NCBI GenBank assembly: GCA_021413885.1
Contig: JAIOPM010000057.1
Span: forward strand, 186,001-250,000
Source of the DNA: Planctomycetota bacterium
GTDB lineage: Bacteria; Planctomycetota; UBA1135; GCA-002686595
Length of the DNA stretch: 64,000 bases
Direction of reading: 5' to 3'
Positions 33,702-42,396 of this stretch are shown here, piece after piece (the stretch's first letter is position 1; each line of letters opens with the position of its first letter). The position numbers and the translations under genes are program-made. The notes beneath the pieces are model-generated. The model did not search any database, had not been told where the DNA came from, and saw only the letters and a program-made list of their open reading frames with translations.

Positions 33702-36548
33702 ATGCTGGACTCGCGGCGCCAGAACCTGATCCTCTCCGGCGCGTTCTTCGTCGCGTCGGGCGCGACGGCGCTCGCCTACGAGATCATCTGGTTCAAGCGT
33801 TTCGCCCACGTCTTCGGCAGTTCCGCGCATGCGTGGGCGGCGTTGGTGGCGGCCTACCTGCTCGGCCTCGGGCTCGGCGCGCGCTTCCTCGGAGCGTGGG
33901 CGGCGCGCGTGAAGCGACCGCTCTTCGCCTACGGAGTGTGCGAGATCGTGATCTCGTTGTGTGCGCTCGCGATCCCTTTCGAGATCGGTTGGGTCGCACC
34001 GCACGGCGCGGCGTGGAGCATCGCGCTCGGCAGTTCGCCGTGGACGCAGACGTTGGTGCGTTTCGCGCTGACGTTCGTCGTGCTCGCGCCGCCGACGATC
34101 GCGATGGGCGCGACGTTGCCGTTGTTGGTGCGGCACTTCGTCAAGCAGGGCGAGAGCACCGGCTCCGCGACCGCGGTGCTCTACGCGCTGAACGCGCTCG
34201 GCGCAGGCGCCGGGGCGTGGCTCGCGGGCTTCGACTTGTTGCCGGCGCTCGGTCTCGTGCGCGCGAACGGACTGGTCGTCGCGACGAGCTTCGTGATCGG
34301 CCTCGCGGCGTGCGGCCTCGGACGCGGAACTCAGAGCGAACCTGCCCCTGAGCTCGCGGCACCGCGGCGCGATCCGGCGCTCGCGTTCGCGGCGGCGGCG
34401 ACCGGCGCGGGAGCGCTGATGCTGCAGATGCTGTGGTCGCGCGATCTCGCGGTCCTGATCGGCAGCACGACGTACGTCTACAGCGCGCTGCTCGCGGTGT
34501 TCGTCGCCGGCCTCGGGCTCGGCAGCCTCGCACTACGAATGTTCGGCCGCCGCGCGGATCCGTTGCGCGCCGCGGCGTGGATGACGGTGATCCTGATCGG
34601 CGTGACGCTCGCGGTGAAGACGGCGCAACCGTGGCTCGCGCTCGCGGCGGGCAAGACGCTCGGCCTGCGCGCCGAGGTAGCGGGCGACACGCTGGTGTGC
34701 ACGGCGTTCGCGGTCGCGCTGGTGCTCGTCCCGACGTTCGCGATGGGCGCGATCTTCCCGAGCTTGGTGGCGCTCGCGAGCCGCGACGACTCCGACGCCG
34801 GTGCGGTCGGTTTCGTCTACGGTTGGAACACGTTCGGCTCGATCCCGGCGGCGGCGTTGACGCAAATCGCGTTGTTCCCGACGCTCGGCGTCCACCACGT
34901 CTTCCGCGTCGCGCTCGGGCTCTACGTCGCGGCGCTCGCCGTGCTCTGGATCTCGCGACGTCCAGGCGGCGCACTGCCGCCGCTCGCGATCGGTTTCGGC
35001 GTGCTCGCGCTGAGCGTGTTGCCGCACGCCGCGAATCCGCTCGACACGCACCGCGGCAACTACTTGTACGGCAACATCGCGCGCGAGACGCCGGATGCGG
35101 TGTTGCGCTCGCTCTACTTCGCGAACGGAGCGAGCGCGGACGTCCTGGTCGTCGGCCAGAACCAGGACGCGCTGCCGAGCGAGCCGCGCTACAAGAATCG
35201 TCACCGCGCGCTCTTCGTCAACGGCAAGGTCGACGCGACGACCGTCGGCGACATGCGCACGCAGGTCTCGCTCGCGTACTTGCCGCGTTGCGTCCGACCG
35301 CACGCGAAGGAAGTCCTGGTGATCGGCATGGGCTCCGGCACGACGGCGGGCGCGAGCTTGCTGCATCCGGACGCCCACGTGACGTGCGCCGAGATCGAGT
35401 CCGCGGTGGTCGAGGCCGCGCAGCAGTTCGCGGAGGTCAACCATCGTCCGTGGGACTCGCCGCGCTTCGAACTCGTGCGAGAGGACGGCCGTGCGTTCGT
35501 GCAGGGCACCGACCGACGCTTCGACCTGATCGTGTCCGAGCCGTCGAATCCGTGGATGGTCGGCGTCTCGAATCTCTTCACCGAGGAGTTCTACCGCGCG
35601 GTCGCCGAGCGCCTAACCCGCGGCGGCGTCCTCGCGCAGTGGATGCAGACGTACGCGCTGACCACCGCCGACTACGCGTTGGTCGTGCGCACGCTGCGCA
35701 GCGTCTTCCCCCACGTCGTGCTCGCGCGCATCAACAAGGCGGACACGATCCTGTTCGCGTCACGCGAGCGCATCCTGCCGGACGCGGCAGGCCTCGACGC
35801 GGCGCAAGCGTGGATCGACGGCCAAGCCGAGGTGCGCGCCGATCTCGATCATTGGTGCGGGACGACCGACGCGCGCACGTATTTGCTCGGGGCGTTGATG
35901 CTCGACGAGCGCGGGGTCGAGCGCTTGCTCGCGAGCGCCGGCGGAACGGGCCTGCACACCGACCTCACGCTGCAGATCGAGTATTCGGCGCCGCGCGCGC
36001 TGTTCTCCACGCGCGAAGCCGTCTCGCCGACGCAAGCGATCCCGCGCGCGTTCGACCTCGCGTTCCTGCGCGACACGTACTTCGCGTGGAACTGCGGCGC
36101 GAGCCAGGTCGAGGCGTTGGTCGCACTCAAGGACGTGATGCTCGAGTGCGGACGCACGGAGACGGCGGCGCAGCTCGTCGAGCTCGCGCTCGCGTACGTG
36201 CCCGACCGCACGTCGCTCTTGGTCGATCAGCTCGTGCTCTCGAGCGACGTCGACCCGCAGGAAGTCGCCGACCGCATCGCGCACCTCGTCGAGCGCTCGC
36301 CCGAGCTCGCGTTCGAGGCCGGCACGATCCTGGCGCAGAACGGCGCTCCGTCGCGCGCGTTGCCGATCTTCGAGGCGTTGCGTCCGCTGCATCCGAACTC
36401 GCCGCGCGTGCTCGCGGCCCTCGCGACATGCTACGCGTCGGCGGGACGCCACGACGACGCGAAGGCGGCGATCGAGCTCGCGCGCAAGATCGATCCGTTC
36501 GACACGCTCGGCGCGAACCTCGAACGCGTGCTCCAGGCGGAGCGCTGA
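33702..36548 (+). CDS. Membrane spermidine-synthase-like protein with C-terminal repeats
   Basis: A 948-residue fused protein. Residues about 10-445 hold 12 or more transmembrane helices in two similar halves (each containing a YEIIWFKR/LQMLWSRD and AMGA.(L/F)P pattern), as in fused MFS/spermidine-synthase proteins. Residues about 450-690 form a spermidine-synthase-like Rossmann domain: LFVNGKVDATTVGDMRTQ, motif I GMGSGTTAGASLL (about 543), VREDGRAFVQGTDRRFDLIV and SEPSNPWMVGVSNLFT. The last 230 residues are helical with TPR-like repeats near the end (PSRALPIFEALRPLHPNSP). Many such proteins probably do not make polyamines, and the real substrate is unknown. It is the last gene of the operon. 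Confidence 0.85.
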   Translation: MLDSRRQNLILSGAFFVASGATALAYEIIWFKRFAHVFGSSAHAWAALVAAYLLGLGLGARFLGAWAARVKRPLFAYGVCEIVISLCALAIPFEIGWVAPHGAAWSIALGSSPWTQTLVRFALTFVVLAPPTIAMGATLPLLVRHFVKQGESTGSATAVLYALNALGAGAGAWLAGFDLLPALGLVRANGLVVATSFVIGLAACGLGRGTQSEPAPELAAPRRDPALAFAAAATGAGALMLQMLWSRDLAVLIGSTTYVYSALLAVFVAGLGLGSLALRMFGRRADPLRAAAWMTVILIGVTLAVKTAQPWLALAAGKTLGLRAEVAGDTLVCTAFAVALVLVPTFAMGAIFPSLVALASRDDSDAGAVGFVYGWNTFGSIPAAALTQIALFPTLGVHHVFRVALGLYVAALAVLWISRRPGGALPPLAIGFGVLALSVLPHAANPLDTHRGNYLYGNIARETPDAVLRSLYFANGASADVLVVGQNQDALPSEPRYKNRHRALFVNGKVDATTVGDMRTQVSLAYLPRCVRPHAKEVLVIGMGSGTTAGASLLHPDAHVTCAEIESAVVEAAQQFAEVNHRPWDSPRFELVREDGRAFVQGTDRRFDLIVSEPSNPWMVGVSNLFTEEFYRAVAERLTRGGVLAQWMQTYALTTADYALVVRTLRSVFPHVVLARINKADTILFASRERILPDAAGLDAAQAWIDGQAEVRADLDHWCGTTDARTYLLGALMLDERGVERLLASAGGTGLHTDLTLQIEYSAPRALFSTREAVSPTQAIPRAFDLAFLRDTYFAWNCGASQVEALVALKDVMLECGRTETAAQLVELALAYVPDRTSLLVDQLVLSSDVDPQEVADRIAHLVERSPELAFEAGTILAQNGAPSRALPIFEALRPLHPNSPRVLAALATCYASAGRHDDAKAAIELARKIDPFDTLGANLERVLQAER

Positions 36549-36550
36549 GT

Positions 36551-39500
36551 TCAGCGCGCCGGGAGCTCGCGGATCTTCGCGTGCGTCACGCGCACTTCCA
36601 TCGCGGGCCCCTCGTGCACCTGGAACGCGAGCACGCCGCGGTCGCTCGCGCCGTCGTGGATGTCGACGGTCGTCAGGCCGTTCAGCTCGACCGTGTAACG
36701 CTCGCCGACACAGCGCACGAAGACGTGGTTCCAACCGGTCGGATCGACGACCTCGCGCCAGCGCTCGTCCGCCGCCGCGAGCGCACCGCGCCCGTCGGTC
36801 GCGTACAGCGAACCCCAATACCGTTGTCCGAGATCCGCTTGCAGCCCGATCGGATCGACGGCGTCGGGCTCGACGCGCGAACGCAGTTGGAGGCCGCTGT
36901 TCGCGCCCTCCGACAACCGCACGTCGAACGCGACTTCGAAGTCGCGCCACGTCGTGTGCGACGCGAGGTACGAACTGCGCGCTAGCCTCGAGCCGGTGCC
37001 GACCAGGAGATCGCCGTCGAGCAACCAGACCGCGCGATCGCCGCCCCATTGGCTGCGCGCCTTGCCCGCGAAGAGCGATTGGAACGGCGCGTCGTCGGCG
37101 CCCGGCTCGACGCGCCCCGCCGCAAGGAAAGCGAACAAGTCCTTCGCGTCTTCGAAATCGAACGGCGCGAGCAAACCCTCGGGCATCAACGAAACGGTCG
37201 ACGGCCGCGTCTCGGAGACGTCGGCGCGCGCGACGTCGCGCCGCGAGCCGTCGGCGAAGACGAGCTCGAGCCCGCGCGCGTCGTCGCGCACGACGCGGCC
37301 TTCGAGCCGCTCCTCGTCGACGGTGACGACGATCGTGGTGCGGTAGAGCTCGGCGATCGCGCGCGACGGCAGCAGCACCGCTTCGACGAGCGCGCGTCTG
37401 TCGAAGCGCCTGCCGACGGTCGCGAGCTCGGGCCCGGTGCCGAGGCTCTGGCCGGAGAACGTCGTGCCTTCGACGACGTGGCACGTCGCGCAGGACGCGC
37501 GCTCGAACAGCGCCTTGCCGCGCGCGGTGGAGCCCGGTCGCGCCGCGCTGCGGTCGAGGAACGCGACCAACGCATCGACCTCGAGGCGCGGCCCGAGTTC
37601 GCCCGACCCGCCTTCGAGCGGAACGTCGGGGAAGCGCGCGCGAAAACTGCGCTCGGCGCCGGCGAGCGCGCCGTTCCAATCGGTCTCCGCGTTCGCGACC
37701 AGGCGCTCGCCGGTCCAGCGTTCGAAGAGCGCGAGCGACTTCGGGCCGCGGCCCGAACCGAGTCGCCGCGCGGCGGAGAGCAGTCGCACGAACGCGCGCG
37801 AATCGCTCGGCTTCCGCTCGAAGCTCGTCAGCGCCGCGACGCAGGCTTCGACGGTGTCCGCGGACTCGCTCGCGAGCGCGTCGACGAGCACCGGCCAATC
37901 CTCCTCGGCGCGTTGCTCGGCGAGTGCGCGCCGGACTTCGTCGCGCGGGGCGAGCGGCTCGTCGACCAACTTGCGCAACCAACTCGCGAGCTCCTTCGAG
38001 CGCGTCGAACGCAGCGCGCGCAGGATCGCGGCGCGCTCACGCTTCGTCGCTTCTTCGTCGCGTCCCTCCGCGACCTGCACCCACGCGTACTTCAACGCCG
38101 GCACGAGCGCTTCGACGGACTCGGGCGCGACCTCGCGCGCGAAGTGCGCGAGCGTACGGCCGCCGAGCGGTGCTTCACGCGCGAGCGCGAGCCTCTCCGC
38201 GTCGTCGAAGCGGCTCGCGAAGCGCGAGCGCATGGCCTCGAGGTAGCCGCCGAAGCTCGCGCCGCCGCTCCAACCGTCGGCGACGTCGAACCACGCGAAG
38301 AGTCGCCGCGCGTCGTCGTGGGTCCAACCGCGCACGCACTCGACGAGGCAACGCGCGTAGTGGATCTGCTGTTCGCGGCGCGGCTCCGTGCCGAGCTCCG
38401 CGAGCAACGCCTCGCGCGCGCCCTCGACGTCGCGCGCCGCGAGCACCGAAGCGAGCAGCGTCGAAACCCGTGAATCGGCGTGCGGGAAGGCCGCCAACAG
38501 GCTCGCGTCCCAATCGACGCCGGTGCCTTGGAGCTTCGCGTGCGCGCCGAGTTCCTCGAGCGCGATCTCGATCGAACGCAGCACGCCGATCCACGCCTCC
38601 GGAGTCTTCGGGAGTTCGTACGGCAACAAGTACGAGGCATCACGGGCTTCCGCGTCGGTCTTCGCGCGCTCGCCGCCGATCGCGGTGCGCCGGTCGGCGA
38701 GCCAACGCCGCGCCCACAGGATCGGATCGCTCGTAGGCGCGCCCGACACGTTCGGCGCGACCGCGCGTTCCCACGCGAAACGCGCGGCGAAGCGCACATG
38801 ACGATCGGCGTCGGTCAACGCACGATCGATCGCTGCGCGCGCCTTGTCGTCCGCGGCACGAGCGAGACCGACCGCGCGCAACGCTTCCGCGCGCACCGCG
38901 GCCTCGCGATCGGCGAGCAAGGGCCCGAGGTGCTCGAGGAACTTCGAGCCGGATTCGAGCGCCGCGCGACGTCCGCTCCAGAACGCGGCACGCGCGCGCA
39001 GCTCGGCGTCCTCCGCGTGCGCGGCGTGGTCGATGGCCTTCCACGCGACGTCGTCGTCGAGCGCGGAGGCGCGATCGAGTTCACGCACGGCGGTCGCGGT
39101 CGCGGCACGCGCGGTCGTCGCAGGTGTCGACTTGGAAGGACCGCGGTACGTCAAACGCTCGATCCGCCCGAGCACGCCGCGTCCGCCGCCGACGAAGTAG
39201 AGCGCACCGTCGGGTCCGATCGCGAGATCGGTGACGTTGAGGCCCGCCTTCGCCTGCACCAACGTCTCGACCTCGCCGGTGAAGCTCCCGCCCGCACGCG
39301 TCGGATGCAACGCAAGGATGCGACCCTGGGACCAGTCGCCGGCGAGCACCGCGCCGCGGTAGCGCGCAGGGAAGAGCTCGCTCTCGTAGACGACGACGCC
39401 GGTCGGCGAGCCGCGCCCGTTCTCGGCGATCGGAGGCAACGAATCCTCGTACCAACTCGGCCACGGATACGAACCGGTGCGCGAGCCGAAGTCCGCGCCG

Positions 39501-40264
39501 TCGACGACGTGGAGGAAGCGCACGGGCCGATACCACGGCAGCCCGACGTCCCACTCCATGTCGCTGTCGAAGGTGAAGAGCTCGCCGTTCGCGTCGAACG
39601 CGAGGTCGTACGCGTTGCGCAGGCCGACGCACACGTAGCGCCAACTCCCGTCGCGCGGATCGACGCGCGCGACATAGCCGCACGGATAGCGCACGTGCAG
39701 CGCGTGACCGAGCGGGTCGTAGTACGGCGGGAGCAACGTGCCTTCGTAGCCCGCGAGCAACGGCGACGTCGCGCTCGGACTCGTCGCGAATTTCGCGTGG
39801 TTGCCGACCGAGACGTAGAGCGCACCGTCGGGCCCGACGACGACGCCGTGGACGCCGTGCTCGCCCGGCGCCTCGTCGCCGTTCGCGCCGGCGATCGGCA
39901 CGACCAAACTCACCTCGCGCGCCGCGGTGTGGTCCGCATTCGCGGCGAGGCGGAAGAGCCCGGTCGCGCCGTCGCGCTCGCCGACCACCCACAGGTCGTC
40001 GCCGAGCCACGCAAGACCCTGCGCGCTCTCGACCGAGGCCTCGAACGTGCCGGTCGCCGCGAATTTGCCGTCGTGGGCAGTGTCGGCGAGCCACGCGATC
40101 GGTCCGCGTTCGACCGAGACGAACAGACGACCCTGCGAGTCGAACGTCGCCGCGAGGTAGGAGCGCACGCTCTCGCCGACCGTCTCGACCGCGAAACCTT
40201 CGGGCACCGTGTAGTCGTCCGAACCGGACGCGGCGCCGAGCGAGAGCAGGAGCGTGAGCAGCAT
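36551..40264 (-). CDS. PVC-type haem-binding membrane-bound dehydrogenase-like protein with DUF1080
   Basis: A 1237-residue exported protein with a signal peptide (MLLTLLLSLGAASG). Order: a soluble-glucose-dehydrogenase-like propeller (about 20-400) with VSVERGPIAW, VGNHAKFATS and LRNAYDLAFDANGELFTFD; a HEAT-repeat region (about 420-830); one class I cytochrome c site CATCH (about 925) inside GKALFERASCATCHVVEGTT with MPEGLLAPFDFEDAKDLFAF; and a C-terminal DUF1080/LamG-like domain (about 1050-1237) with WRDFEVAFDVRLSEGANSGL. This architecture is characteristic of Planctomycetota and Verrucomicrobiota and is linked to sugar or polysaccharide use. The ATG at 40264 was chosen because the signal peptide starts there. 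The stop lies 2 bases from the convergent gene. Confidence 0.9.
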   Translation of the reverse strand: MLLTLLLSLGAASGSDDYTVPEGFAVETVGESVRSYLAATFDSQGRLFVSVERGPIAWLADTAHDGKFAATGTFEASVESAQGLAWLGDDLWVVGERDGATGLFRLAANADHTAAREVSLVVPIAGANGDEAPGEHGVHGVVVGPDGALYVSVGNHAKFATSPSATSPLLAGYEGTLLPPYYDPLGHALHVRYPCGYVARVDPRDGSWRYVCVGLRNAYDLAFDANGELFTFDSDMEWDVGLPWYRPVRFLHVVDGADFGSRTGSYPWPSWYEDSLPPIAENGRGSPTGVVVYESELFPARYRGAVLAGDWSQGRILALHPTRAGGSFTGEVETLVQAKAGLNVTDLAIGPDGALYFVGGGRGVLGRIERLTYRGPSKSTPATTARAATATAVRELDRASALDDDVAWKAIDHAAHAEDAELRARAAFWSGRRAALESGSKFLEHLGPLLADREAAVRAEALRAVGLARAADDKARAAIDRALTDADRHVRFAARFAWERAVAPNVSGAPTSDPILWARRWLADRRTAIGGERAKTDAEARDASYLLPYELPKTPEAWIGVLRSIEIALEELGAHAKLQGTGVDWDASLLAAFPHADSRVSTLLASVLAARDVEGAREALLAELGTEPRREQQIHYARCLVECVRGWTHDDARRLFAWFDVADGWSGGASFGGYLEAMRSRFASRFDDAERLALAREAPLGGRTLAHFAREVAPESVEALVPALKYAWVQVAEGRDEEATKRERAAILRALRSTRSKELASWLRKLVDEPLAPRDEVRRALAEQRAEEDWPVLVDALASESADTVEACVAALTSFERKPSDSRAFVRLLSAARRLGSGRGPKSLALFERWTGERLVANAETDWNGALAGAERSFRARFPDVPLEGGSGELGPRLEVDALVAFLDRSAARPGSTARGKALFERASCATCHVVEGTTFSGQSLGTGPELATVGRRFDRRALVEAVLLPSRAIAELYRTTIVVTVDEERLEGRVVRDDARGLELVFADGSRRDVARADVSETRPSTVSLMPEGLLAPFDFEDAKDLFAFLAAGRVEPGADDAPFQSLFAGKARSQWGGDRAVWLLDGDLLVGTGSRLARSSYLASHTTWRDFEVAFDVRLSEGANSGLQLRSRVEPDAVDPIGLQADLGQRYWGSLYATDGRGALAAADERWREVVDPTGWNHVFVRCVGERYTVELNGLTTVDIHDGASDRGVLAFQVHEGPAMEVRVTHAKIRELPAR

Positions 40265-40463
40265 CGCGAGAGTGCAAGAGCATCGCAGACGTTCGCCGCC
40301 GATGCGAATGGACCCGCGCGAGGACAACTGACCTCGCCGGAAGGCCGATTCGCCGTCGCGATCGACGTGCGTCGAAGGAAGCGCGTCGGGCGTAACTCGT
40401 GCTGCACCCGCTCGTTCGGCGGCGCGTCGTGCTCGCGGCATGACCTTGGCTGAGAGAGTCCCA

Positions 40464-40486
40464 GGTCGCGACGTTCTCCCGCGACC
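40464..40486 (+). promoter_or_regulatory. Leader hairpin before the small secreted-protein gene
   Basis: GGTCGCG at 40464-40470 pairs with CGCGACC at 40480-40486, 2 bases before the ribosome-binding site GAGAGG (40489-40494). The ATG is at 40504. It may affect mRNA stability or initiation. Confidence 0.35.
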
Positions 40487-40503
40487 CCGAGAGGAAACGA
40501 ACC

Positions 40504-40896
40504 ATGAAGCTCTTCAACGTCCTGCTCCCCGCCTTCGCCGCCCTCGCGCTCGTCGGTCGCGCCGACGCCCAAGTGGTCTCGATCGGACTCAACCACCGCG
40601 TCGGGCACGGCTCGATCTCGTTGGGCTTCCGCTTCGGCGACCGACGCGACGCCTGCCGCCCCGCCTACCGCGTCTGGTCGCCCGGCCACTACGAGTGCCG
40701 CGACCAGAGCGTGTGGGTCCCGGGCGAATGCCGACGCGTGTGGGTCGAGCCGTTGATCGAGTGGCGCACCGACTACCGCGGTTGCAGCCGTCAGGTGCTC
40801 GTGCGCGCCGGTTACTGGGAGTCGGTGCGGACGCCGGGTCGCTACGAAACACGCAGGGTTCAGGTCTGGGTCGAGGGTTGTTGGACGTCTCCGTAG
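40504..40896 (+). CDS. Small secreted cysteine/tryptophan-rich protein
   Basis: A 130-residue protein with a clear signal peptide (LLPAFAALALVGRADA, cleaved about residue 23). The mature part is rich in tyrosine, tryptophan, arginine and six cysteines, with repeated aromatic-proline-glycine units: YRVWSPGHYEC, SVWVPGECRRVWVEP, VRAGYWESVRTPGRYE and VQVWVEGCW. These resemble the YxWxxGxW-type repeats found in small surface or spore-coat-like proteins. I do not recognise the family. The strong Shine-Dalgarno sequence, leader hairpin and UUCG terminator suggest a well-expressed, single-gene transcript. It probably sits in the envelope. Confidence 0.75.
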   Translation: MKLFNVLLPAFAALALVGRADAQVVSIGLNHRVGHGSISLGFRFGDRRDACRPAYRVWSPGHYECRDQSVWVPGECRRVWVEPLIEWRTDYRGCSRQVLVRAGYWESVRTPGRYETRRVQVWVEGCWTSP

Positions 40897-40958
40897 ACCT
40901 TCGGGGATGGGTGCCTCGGGCGTCGCAGCAACGCACCGGACACCGGACCTTGCGAAGA

Positions 40959-40990
40959 GGGCCCTGCGGTTCTTCGGAACCGCGGGGCCC
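40959..40990. terminator. Bidirectional terminator with UUCG tetraloop
   Basis: A 14-bp stem (40959-40972 with 40977-40990; one G-T wobble at 40965/40984) closes a C(TTCG)G tetraloop, which is exceptionally stable in RNA. On the + strand it is followed by TTGCTCTTTC. It lies between the convergent genes ending at 40896 and 41018, so it may stop transcription from both sides. Confidence 0.75.
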
Positions 40991-41017
40991 TTGCTCTTTC
41001 GCGCCGCGACTTCGAGG

Positions 41018-42376
41018 TCAACTCGGGACGACGATGCTCGCAGGCGGAGGCAGACGATCCTTCGCGTGCTTGCGGAAGTACCACCACGCGTAGATCAGGT
41101 GGAGCGCGCTGCACGCCATGTTGATCGTCAAGCCCCACGCGACGCCCGTGGTCGGATTCCAACGCGCGAGCGCGAACAGCATCGCGACGCTGATGAACAT
41201 GCCGACGACCGAGATGATCACCGCGACGCGCAGCGTGTTGGTCACGAGGTAGAAAGTGTCGTTCGCGATCGAGAACGACATGATGATGAAGCCCGGGACG
41301 AGGATCAGGCAGACGCTGTAGACCGGATCGAGGTACGCGGCGGGGAACGCGAGCCGCAAGATCCACGGCAGGAACGGCAGCACGACGATGATGCCGCACG
41401 TGATCACGAGCCCGGAGACCACGCTCGCCTTGACGAACGCGCGTCGCAGACCGGCCATGTCCTTGAGTCCGGCCTTCTCGCTGAACATCGGCAACGCGGT
41501 GCGGCTGATGCCTTGCATGAACATCAGCGGCACGCGCATCAGGCGCTGGGCGATGCGCATGTACGCGACCCATTCGCTCGAGCCGAAGCGCTCGATCAAC
41601 AGCGACGGCACGATCTCCATGCACAGCGCGTTGAGGTTGCGGACGATGCCGAGCTTCACGCCGAGTCGCGTGCCGTGCATGATCGGCGCGCTCGCCATGT
41701 AGCGGCGGATCAGCGCGAGACTCGGCAGCGGCGAGCCCGTCAACTTGCGATCGCGGCGATAGAGCTCGGTCGCGACGATCGAACCGAGCAGCGACGCCGC
41801 GAGCGTGCCGACGACCGGCCCGACCGCGGAGTTGGTCACCAACGCTCCGACGATCACGAGGAAGACGCGAATCGCTTCCATCGCGTTCTCGGCCTGCGCG
41901 AACGGCAACATCCGCCGCGTGCCCTGCATCGCGGCGCACGCGACGATGCGCGGCGTGTCGAGCAACGGCGAGAGCGCCATCCACGCCGCCCACCAACCGA
42001 TCTTGCGGTCGGAATCGAGCCACCACTCGGCGACGGTCGGCAGCGTGAGGAAACCGAGCACCGCCAACGCGCACCCGAAGATCAAGCTCGCCTTGAGCAA
42101 CCACGCGAGCCAGTACGCGACCTTCTCGTGCTGGCCGCGCGAGTTCGCCGCAGCGACTTGACTGACGGTCGCTTGGAGCAAGCCCTGGTTCACGAACACC
42201 CAGAGCAACGAGTACAGCGACACCGCGACGTAGAACTGCCCTTGCACTTCGGCGCCGAGCAGGTGCGCGAGCAACGCGGCGGAAATGAAGTTGCCGAACG
42301 CGTTGAACAGAGCTCCGACCTGCAACGTCACTGCGTCGCGGACGAACTTGTGGCGGATGCGCTCGAGAAGCTTCAC
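41018..42376 (-). CDS. Polysaccharide flippase (MATE/Wzx-like membrane protein)
   Basis: A 452-residue membrane protein with 12-14 transmembrane helices, resembling Wzx/MurJ-type lipid-linked oligosaccharide flippases of the MATE/MOP superfamily. Seen: FVRDAVTLQVGALFNAFGNF at the first helix, ALLAHLLGAEVQGQFYVAVS (the usual LG...G.. motif), and LPMFSEKAGLKDMAGLRRAF, typical of the central cytoplasmic loop. The GTG at 42376 was chosen because it gives the short basic N-terminus MKLLERIRHKFVRD. It follows the FkbM gene by 20 bases on the same strand, so the two probably serve one glycan pathway. The cargo is unknown. Confidence 0.85.
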   Translation of the reverse strand: MKLLERIRHKFVRDAVTLQVGALFNAFGNFISAALLAHLLGAEVQGQFYVAVSLYSLLWVFVNQGLLQATVSQVAAANSRGQHEKVAYWLAWLLKASLIFGCALAVLGFLTLPTVAEWWLDSDRKIGWWAAWMALSPLLDTPRIVACAAMQGTRRMLPFAQAENAMEAIRVFLVIVGALVTNSAVGPVVGTLAASLLGSIVATELYRRDRKLTGSPLPSLALIRRYMASAPIMHGTRLGVKLGIVRNLNALCMEIVPSLLIERFGSSEWVAYMRIAQRLMRVPLMFMQGISRTALPMFSEKAGLKDMAGLRRAFVKASVVSGLVITCGIIVVLPFLPWILRLAFPAAYLDPVYSVCLILVPGFIIMSFSIANDTFYLVTNTLRVAVIISVVGMFISVAMLFALARWNPTTGVAWGLTINMACSALHLIYAWWYFRKHAKDRLPPPASIVVPS

Positions 42377-42396
42377 GGACTCGCCGAGGCGCGGCC

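Noticed and set aside
33702-36548. Assigning speE (spermidine synthase) to the membrane fusion protein
   Set aside because: The Rossmann motifs fit, but this membrane-fused group is not shown to make spermidine, and no polyamine gene is nearby.
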